Assembly (NCBI GenBank): GCA_964467915.1
Contig: CAYXSW010000035.1
Span: forward strand, 1 to 7,386
From: MED-G16 sp964467915
Lineage (GTDB): Bacteria > Bacteroidota > Bacteroidia > Cytophagales > MED-G16
Length of the DNA stretch: 7,386 nt
Direction: 5' to 3'
The notes beneath the pieces are model-generated. The model had not been told where the DNA came from and did no database searches. It worked only from the letters and a program-made list of their open reading frames with translations. Made by a program: the position numbers and the translations under genes. This document shows, piece by piece, positions 7,022-7,386 of the stretch (positions are counted from its first letter, which is position 1; each line of letters starts with the position of its first letter).

Positions 7022-7252
7022 CTTCCCTATACTTTTAAATGAAGCAGCAGATGATAAATCAAGATCATCTATACTTCCTGTTCCATAATGATAGACATTG
7101 CTTGCAGAAGAAGCATCTACACTAATTCTATCCACAAAATAAATATGAGATGTTGATGCACCAGATGCAGTTAATGAAATTGAACTTAGTTCAAACTCTC
7201 TACCATAAAAAGTAGAAGCTTCACTAAGTCTTAAAACTAAGTGAGAATATAA
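7019..7252 (-). pseudogene. C-terminal remnant of a DUF2807 (GIN-domain) protein
   Basis: On the minus strand an open frame ends with TAA at 7021-7019. From about 7234 it reads LRLSEASTFYG, then SISLTASGASTSHIYF, ISVDASSASNVYHYGTG, and ends DLSSAASFKSIGK. The repeated (S)GAS/SAS turns, the NVYHYG motif and the short basic end are characteristic of the C-terminus of DUF2807, a beta-helical 'putative autotransporter adhesin head' domain of Bacteroidota lipoproteins and secreted proteins. Such domains are about 180 residues or more, but only about 70 are present. No ATG precedes the homologous part, and an in-frame TAG lies at 7255-7253. The N-terminal part and signal peptide are therefore absent, consistent with a truncated gene. 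A sequencing frameshift near 7230-7250 is an alternative, but no DUF2807-like sequence is visible in the other minus frames upstream. Confidence 0.65.
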
Positions 7253-7343
7253 CTAAGATTCCTACTAAGCGATAAATATAGATAATATCTTCACTTATAA
7301 TAGTAAAGAGATCTTCTTCTAATGCTCTGAATGTATTTCTTTT
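7224..7343 (-). other. Short open frame with hydrophobic end, possibly decayed coding sequence
   Basis: A minus-strand frame between a TAG at 7346-7344 and a TAG at 7226-7224, followed at once by TGA, encodes 39 residues without an ATG. It starts KRNTFRALEEDLF and ends IYRLVGILVIFSLSFKT, which could be a membrane helix or a decayed signal peptide. It overlaps the start of the DUF2807 remnant in another frame. The composition looks protein-like, but the length is within chance for A+T-rich DNA and I do not recognise it. Confidence 0.2.
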
Positions 7344-7384
7344 CTAACTTCTACCCTAATTTCTTTCTTACCATCCTTTAAAGT
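7319..7384 (-). CDS. Possible 3' end of a gene entering from the right edge
   Basis: In a second minus-strand frame, 21 codons run from the window edge to a TAG at 7321-7319. They read TLKDGKKEIRV followed by EVRKEIHSEH. The highly charged sequence could be the C-terminus of a gene lying mostly beyond 7386. A shift near the A-rich stretch around 7335-7345 would instead join it to the adjacent hydrophobic frame. The fragment is too short to identify. Confidence 0.25.
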   Translation of the reverse strand, partial: TLKDGKKEIRVEVRKEIHSEH

Positions 7385-7386
7385 AC

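Noticed and set aside
1..7386. Classical SusC/SusD polysaccharide utilization locus
   Set aside because: No TonB-dependent receptor or SusD-like gene is present in the window; only one glycoside hydrolase is seen.

Overview
The window looks like chromosomal DNA from a marine-type Bacteroidota, probably a flavobacterium or cytophagian. The evidence is the strong A+T bias, start codons without Shine-Dalgarno sequences, signal peptides ending in 'LFSQ', a C-terminal 'YPNPT' sorting domain of the type IX secretion system (T9SS), an outer-membrane DUF5916 protein and a DUF2807 (GIN-domain) remnant. No RNA gene, CRISPR array, transposase or phage gene was seen.

Layout. (1) Positions 4383 to 1, minus strand: one very large gene filling 59% of the window and running off its left edge. 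It encodes a secreted multimodular endo-beta-1,3-glucanase of family GH81. The order is signal peptide, GH81 catalytic domain, Ig-like linker, CBM6-like carbohydrate-binding module, PKD-like domain, bacterial Ig domain, an unnamed Cys-bounded module, three thrombospondin type 3 calcium repeats and a T9SS sorting domain. (2) 4446-4476: a clean intrinsic terminator on the minus strand. (3) 4680-4501, minus strand: a 59-residue lipoprotein with a Kazal-type protease-inhibitor domain that keeps only four of the usual six cysteines. (4) 4681-4772: a short divergent intergenic region. (5) 4773-6983, plus strand: an outer-membrane protein with an N-terminal CBM9-like domain and a C-terminal DUF5916 barrel. 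(6) 6984-7386: no intact gene. It holds a 5'-truncated DUF2807 C-terminus on the minus strand (stop at 7019), broken reading frames, a cluster of CTAAG motifs and possibly the last codons of another minus-strand gene entering from the right edge.

How they may work together (inference). The GH81 enzyme would be exported by T9SS and either anchored on the surface or released to cut laminarin-like or fungal/algal beta-1,3-glucan, with CBM6 holding the substrate. The Kazal lipoprotein could protect envelope or secreted proteins against trypsin-like proteases. The terminator between them suggests separate transcripts. The DUF5916 protein is an envelope protein of unknown function. There is no SusC/SusD pair, so this is not a classical polysaccharide utilization locus as far as the window shows. 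The main points for a second look are the four-cysteine Kazal domain, an exact 119-nt tandem duplication inside the calcium-repeat region, the unnamed Cys-bounded module and the decayed DUF2807 locus.
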